Notes under the pieces: generated by a model
Seen by the model: only the letters and a program-made list of their open reading frames with translations
Databases searched by the model: none
What the model was told of the DNA's origin: nothing
Origin: Chryseobacterium sp. OV279
GTDB lineage: Bacteria; Bacteroidota; Bacteroidia; Flavobacteriales; Weeksellaceae
Length of the DNA stretch: 64,000 nt
Reading direction: 5' to 3'
Assembly (NCBI RefSeq): GCF_900128945.1
Contig: NZ_FQUD01000005.1
Span: 186,001-250,000, forward strand
Part shown: positions 59,621-64,000 of the stretch, in pieces
Numbering within the stretch: position 1 is the first letter of the stretch
How the letters are laid out: the number at the start of each line of letters is the position of its first letter
Program-made: the position numbers and the translations under genes

Positions 59621-61228
59621 ATGAAGAAATTCTACACCGGTGCATTGATGGTATGCACGCTTCTGGGGCTTTCCGCCCAGGAAGTATTGTGGCAGAAAGA
59701 CATTAAGTCTTCTACACAGAATTTTCTAAGCCAGGTTACGACGACCATTGATCAACAATATCTTATTTCGGGAAGCTCAATCCAGACAGGTTCCCTTCGA
59801 GAGCCTCAGGGAACAGGAAAGCAAAATAACGGTTACGATTTCCATTTAATCAAACTGAATCAGCAGGGTGAGCAGGTTTGGGAAAAATATTTCTCAGGGC
59901 AGAACCATGATTACTTGTCAGCTTCCGTAGCCACCCAGGAAGGAGGATTTCTTTTGGCCGGAACTTCTTATTCCGGAAAGGGATTAGATAAAAAAGAAGA
60001 TTCCAAAGGAGGATCTGATGTCTGGCTGATCAGGATCAATGAATTCGGAGATGAACTTTGGCAAAAAACATTGGGAAGCTCTTCTGATGAGGAAGCACGA
60101 TCTGTTATTCAAACAACAGACCTTGGATTTTTTGTGGCTGGAAATGTTCAAAATTCTTCTAAAGGTTACGGATCAAAAGATGTTTGGGTTTCCAGATTGG
60201 ATAAAAACGGAAAAACACTTTCTGAAACTGTTCTGGGCGGAAAAGGTCTGGATGAAGTGGAGAAAATGATTCCTACAAGGGATGGAGGAGCCTTGTTGGG
60301 AGTTTACTCGAGAAGTTCCGAGATTCGGGTTTCGGGTTCTACAGATAAGTCGTCTTCGGCAACCTCGTATCCCATATCCCGAACCGCTAAGTCTACGGAT
60401 AATTTCGGCGAGGGAGATTATTGGATCGTCAAACTTGATAAAACCGGAAAAGTAGAATGGGAGAAAAACTTTGGAGGAAAAGGGGATGACCATATCAGAA
60501 CATTGGCCTTAACATCTGCAGGATATGTAATCGGTGGAGAATCCAGATCCGAAAGATCAGGGAATAAAACGGTAGGAATTGAGGAAGGAACAGACTTATG
60601 GCTGATCTCTTTAAATGAAAGAGGTGATGAGATCTGGCAGAAGTCTTACAATTTCAAAAATCGTGATATTTTGATGGGAATGAGTGTGCTTCATTCAGCA
60701 GATGATAAATCCTCAAAAGGGATTCTTTTAGGAGGCTATACGCAGGCAGAAGGAAAAATAGAAACAGATGACGAAACGTTCTGGATGCTTTATCTCAACC
60801 AAGACGGAAATGAGCAGTGGAGAAAATACGTAAAAGGAGAATCCAGGAAGAAAGAGGAAAGACTTTCAGATATTAAGCTAAACAGAGATGGCTCCATTAT
60901 CCTTGCAGGAACCAGTGCTGAAGAACTTGGAAAAGAGAACTGGAAGATCGTGAAGCTTGGTGACAGCCAGATCAATAAACTGATCGAAAAACAAGACATC
61001 AAGATCTATCCGAATCCGGTTTCAGATTATGCTTACGTAGAAATAGGCTTCGATTTCAAAGAAGCGGATATTATGCTGTATGATATGGGAGGAAGACAGC
61101 TTCAGAGCTTGAAGACAAAGAATAAAGTGACGAAGATCAATACTCAGAATTTGATTCAGGGGGCTTATCTGGTGACGATAAAGACGGATGGGAATAAAAC
61201 GGCGAATGCAAAATTGATTAAGAAATAA
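59621..61228 (+). CDS. Secreted T9SS cargo protein with type A sorting domain
   Basis: A 535-residue exported protein (signal MKKFYTGALMVCTLLGLSAQ). Residues ~20-440 are about seven repeats of the shape GGxxxAGxS-x-DxWLxRxNxxGDEIWQK (for example DVWLIRINEFGDELWQK, DLWLISLNERGDEIWQK), giving a beta-propeller-like surface. The C-terminal ~75 residues (IKIYPNPVSDYAYVEIGFD, YDMGGRQLQSL, NLIQGAYLVTIKTD) are a type A T9SS sorting domain that gets cleaved and attached to LPS. It is 9 bp upstream of the RHS-like gene and is surely co-transcribed with it. Confidence 0.87.
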   Translation: MKKFYTGALMVCTLLGLSAQEVLWQKDIKSSTQNFLSQVTTTIDQQYLISGSSIQTGSLREPQGTGKQNNGYDFHLIKLNQQGEQVWEKYFSGQNHDYLSASVATQEGGFLLAGTSYSGKGLDKKEDSKGGSDVWLIRINEFGDELWQKTLGSSSDEEARSVIQTTDLGFFVAGNVQNSSKGYGSKDVWVSRLDKNGKTLSETVLGGKGLDEVEKMIPTRDGGALLGVYSRSSEIRVSGSTDKSSSATSYPISRTAKSTDNFGEGDYWIVKLDKTGKVEWEKNFGGKGDDHIRTLALTSAGYVIGGESRSERSGNKTVGIEEGTDLWLISLNERGDEIWQKSYNFKNRDILMGMSVLHSADDKSSKGILLGGYTQAEGKIETDDETFWMLYLNQDGNEQWRKYVKGESRKKEERLSDIKLNRDGSIILAGTSAEELGKENWKIVKLGDSQINKLIEKQDIKIYPNPVSDYAYVEIGFDFKEADIMLYDMGGRQLQSLKTKNKVTKINTQNLIQGAYLVTIKTDGNKTANAKLIKK

Positions 61229-61237
61229 CACAAAACA

Positions 61238-64000
61238 ATGAGAAAAATAAAATTGATTATTCTTGTATTAGTGCTATGTATAGGCACAAATACTATTGCA
61301 CAGAATAGACCTGAAGAAAGCTTATCTTTAATAAGTAATGCTACAACTAATAATGATTTATATAATGGAACTGTCAATGTATCCATTCCATTGTTTAAAA
61401 TTCCTATTGGAAATTTGACACTATCTAATGAAATTTCAAATGTTCCAACAGGATTTAGACCTAGAGTTGATGAAAGTATTTTCGGACTACATTGGAATGC
61501 AAATCTGTTTGGAAGTATTACTAGAGAGACCAATACAGACTTTTTATTAACCAAATACGCTGCTGTTCAGCCTGGCACAGGGGTTTCTGGAATTTATCCT
61601 TCTGATGAAAGTAAAGCAAGAGAAACAACGGACTGTATTATTCAAAGACAGAATTTTGATTATGGTTTTGTTGCTTCTAAGAAACAAATATTGCAAAATC
61701 CGAATAACAGTGGTATTCAATCTGATTTTATACCAGATAAATTTTATTTTGATTTTTTTGGATATAAAGGCTATTTTGTCTTTGATAATTATGGTAACCC
61801 TTTAGTATTTTGTGAAAATGCCAAATTACAGGTTGTAGGACCAGGTTCTTTAGCCTCTAAATGTTATTCTGTGACCAGTCCTATCGATTTTCAGAATAAA
61901 AATATTAGTGAAATCAGAATAATGGATGATAAAGGGAATACTTTTTATTTTGGGGGTTCTTACGACGCATTAGAAATTAATTATTCAGATTTTTTTTTCG
62001 CAGGTAATTATTACAATCTTGCTTTTCAATCTAATGTCTCTTTTGCAAGCGGATCCAGAGCTAATTATATATTATCATGGTTTTTAAAAAAAGTTGAATT
62101 GAGCAATGGAGAAGTAATAGAAGCAACTTATAAGCAACGGAATGCGGACGCTTTTAATTCTTTTTTGCAAAATACTCTTTATAATAATGATGCTGGTTTT
62201 CCTACAAGCTATCCTACATCGGCTCAATTAGAAGCAGCAAATATTGAAGTATCAAAATCATATGAAATATCTACTAGTACTACTGAACAATACGTTGCGA
62301 TAAAAAACTTTACTAAGAGAGCAATCATTGACAACATTAAAATAATAGGAAAAAATATATCAGTTAATTACATTTATTTTAAAGACAATAACAACCTTAT
62401 ACATTTAAACAGTATAAATTTAAATTACTTTGGAAAATCACAAAGTATTAACTTTAATCAAACCCCTTTAGGAGGGCAAAATTATAGATATTTTTTAACC
62501 TCTCTAGTCAATAATAGTGAAGTTTATTCTTTTCAATATGAAAAAACAGAAACCCTTCCTTCAAAGAATAGCTACGGAACAAATGATTTTGGATATTGGA
62601 ATGGAACAAATTCTAGAGGCATAGGAAATTCTAATACTTTTTTTGATGCTACTTTACTAAAAAAAATAGTTTATCCAAATAAAGGATATACTATATTTAA
62701 TGGTGAAAAGGCTGATGTATCAAAAAAAGTCTTTGACGGAATGATTGATTATACCTTGATGCCTTCTGATGGTATGATAAATAGAATTGCAAATAGGATA
62801 GATTTCGATGGAGTAAATGAATACAAAACGAATTATACTTATCAACTCAGTGATGGAAAAAGCTCGGGAATAATTCTTACTCAATTTAGATCAGGAAGAA
62901 TTTCTAATGAAGAAATAAAATATAGCCAAGTCCAAGAAAATATTGAAAATAAAGGAAGAACAGAATATTTTTTTAGTGATCTCATATCTAACCCTGATAA
63001 TTCTTTTATTAATACCAAACAATTTAACTCTACTGCGCTAAGTCAAATCAGTTTTAATGGTCAAGAAAATGGAGCATATCAAAGAGGAAAGTTACTTAAA
63101 AAGAAAATCTTTAATTCTTCGAATAAATTACTCAGAGAGTCTCTATTTGAATATGAAAGTTTTTTAAGGCCTGAAAATGAATTAGTTGATTTGGCAGGGA
63201 ACGCCTGTAGTACTTGTAAAATTTCTGATGAAAATTATTATGTTTTAACAAAAATTGATAAGTCTAATTCTCAACATAAAGCTACTCTGTATGCACCTGT
63301 AATTCCATATCTGCTAAAGAAAGAAAAAGTCATTGATTATCTTAATGGTCAACAAATTACAGCAGAAACTAATACAAAGTACCGCGAATCTAATATTTCT
63401 TGGCATCCATACCCTGAACAAATTGAGACTACAACTGCTTTAGGAACTAGCATTAAAAAGTATATATACCCATATGAATTGAACCCAGGCAGATGCAGAT
63501 GGGGATGTCCTGTGAATGAAACCATAGTAGGTGGGCAAAATCCCATGTATCAAGCTATGATTAATTCAAATGTTTGGTTTCCTGTAATAGAGATAGCAAA
63601 AAATGAGAATAACAAATATTCACTTCAAGAGAATTTGTTTTATCATTCTTCATTTGTTCCAAAAAAAATAAGACAATCAAAGTTAGATGCTGTTCTTGAT
63701 TTTACAAACTACAAAATTAGTGTTGATCAAACTGTTGATGGTCTAAGTTATGATCTCTTAGATGATAAAGCAAATTATCTTCAAACAACCAATAAATCAG
63801 GTATTTCAACAGTCTCAATTTATGGGTATAAACAAACATCTCCGATTGTAAATATTGTAGGAATTACATATGTCCAGTTAATGCAAATATTGGGGCAACC
63901 CACGTCCCCCACGGATTATTTGAACCTTGATATTGTTACTAAATCTAATGCTGATGTAAATCCAGCTACAGAACAAGAACTATTAAATTCATTAGATATA
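61238..64000 (+). CDS. RHS-like large secreted protein (partial, 5' part only)
   Basis: From ATG 61238 the frame stays open for 921 codons to the window edge. The N-terminus is a signal peptide (LIILVLVLCIGTNTIAQN). Then TVNVSIPLFKIPIGNLTLSNEIS and VDESIFGLHWNANLFGSITRET match the N-terminal domain of Bacteroidota RHS-type proteins, which normally lead into YD repeats and a variable C-terminal toxin or effector domain. Cys pairs are seen (CSTCK, CRWGCP). The gene is clearly more AT-rich than its neighbours, with many Asn, Lys, Ile and Tyr codons, which suggests horizontal transfer or recent shuffling. The C-terminus, and so the activity, lies outside the window. Confidence 0.7.
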   Translation, partial: MRKIKLIILVLVLCIGTNTIAQNRPEESLSLISNATTNNDLYNGTVNVSIPLFKIPIGNLTLSNEISNVPTGFRPRVDESIFGLHWNANLFGSITRETNTDFLLTKYAAVQPGTGVSGIYPSDESKARETTDCIIQRQNFDYGFVASKKQILQNPNNSGIQSDFIPDKFYFDFFGYKGYFVFDNYGNPLVFCENAKLQVVGPGSLASKCYSVTSPIDFQNKNISEIRIMDDKGNTFYFGGSYDALEINYSDFFFAGNYYNLAFQSNVSFASGSRANYILSWFLKKVELSNGEVIEATYKQRNADAFNSFLQNTLYNNDAGFPTSYPTSAQLEAANIEVSKSYEISTSTTEQYVAIKNFTKRAIIDNIKIIGKNISVNYIYFKDNNNLIHLNSINLNYFGKSQSINFNQTPLGGQNYRYFLTSLVNNSEVYSFQYEKTETLPSKNSYGTNDFGYWNGTNSRGIGNSNTFFDATLLKKIVYPNKGYTIFNGEKADVSKKVFDGMIDYTLMPSDGMINRIANRIDFDGVNEYKTNYTYQLSDGKSSGIILTQFRSGRISNEEIKYSQVQENIENKGRTEYFFSDLISNPDNSFINTKQFNSTALSQISFNGQENGAYQRGKLLKKKIFNSSNKLLRESLFEYESFLRPENELVDLAGNACSTCKISDENYYVLTKIDKSNSQHKATLYAPVIPYLLKKEKVIDYLNGQQITAETNTKYRESNISWHPYPEQIETTTALGTSIKKYIYPYELNPGRCRWGCPVNETIVGGQNPMYQAMINSNVWFPVIEIAKNENNKYSLQENLFYHSSFVPKKIRQSKLDAVLDFTNYKISVDQTVDGLSYDLLDDKANYLQTTNKSGISTVSIYGYKQTSPIVNIVGITYVQLMQILGQPTSPTDYLNLDIVTKSNADVNPATEQELLNSLDI

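Overview
The window looks like chromosomal DNA of a Bacteroidota member of the Flavobacteriia, most likely Chryseobacterium or a close relative. The reasons are an AT-rich composition, TAnnTTTG-type -7 promoter boxes, a complete gldKLMN type IX secretion (T9SS) operon, type A and type B T9SS sorting domains, DUF4270 and POT-type peptide transporters, and a double-glycine bacteriocin-like peptide of the sort common in that genus. The genus is an inference from protein character; no 16S gene is present. No phage, integrase, transposase, rRNA or CRISPR array was seen.

Layout. 1-6 kb: end of a GMC oxidoreductase, a DUF1684 protein, a GNAT enzyme, then an SDR dehydrogenase next to a GH63-like glucosidase. 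6.1-10.8 kb (minus): a tight four-gene operon of a split 5'-nucleotidase, the T9SS protein PorZ and RecO. 10.9-14.1 kb: dapA, an alternating ~92-bp tandem repeat, a GNAT enzyme, and an AraC-type regulator overlapping a receiver protein without its phospho-acceptor. 14.7-26.6 kb (minus): recG, a thioredoxin, three POT peptide transporters, an orphan DUF1016 nuclease, a secreted protein and a DPP-IV peptidase, which together form a peptide digestion and uptake block. 26.8-35.3 kb: a bacteriocin-like peptide, small proteins, a glucan phosphorylase-like protein without the usual PLP lysine, an orphan nuclease-like protein, a type B T9SS cargo protein and mtaB. 35.4-40.5 kb: a glutamate-synthase-like protein, an FKBP-like lipoprotein, an S4 protein, aroK, a tRNA cluster (three identical tRNA-Lys and one tRNA-Leu) and panC.

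40.6-49.8 kb (plus): a stand-alone glycogen-synthase N-domain protein, a DUF4270 lipoprotein, glmS and gldKLMN. 49.9-53.5 kb: an FAD oxidoreductase, a SemiSWEET transporter, two small lipoproteins, a long AT-rich gap and a two-TM protein. 53.6-59.4 kb: an RND tripartite efflux operon. 59.6-64 kb: a type A T9SS cargo protein followed by the start of a very AT-rich RHS-like secreted protein that runs off the window.

How the genes connect. T9SS is the main theme: machinery (gldKLMN), surface attachment (porZ) and at least two cargo proteins. A second theme is nutrient acquisition, with peptides handled by DPP-IV and the POT transporters, nucleotides by the split nucleotidase, and glucans by the GH63-like enzyme and the phosphorylase-like protein. 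No clearly new multi-gene system was found. The observations most worth following up are the altered active site of the phosphorylase-like protein, the pseudo-receiver/AraC pair, the RHS-like locus, the untranslated regions that end in terminators, and the alternating repeat array.
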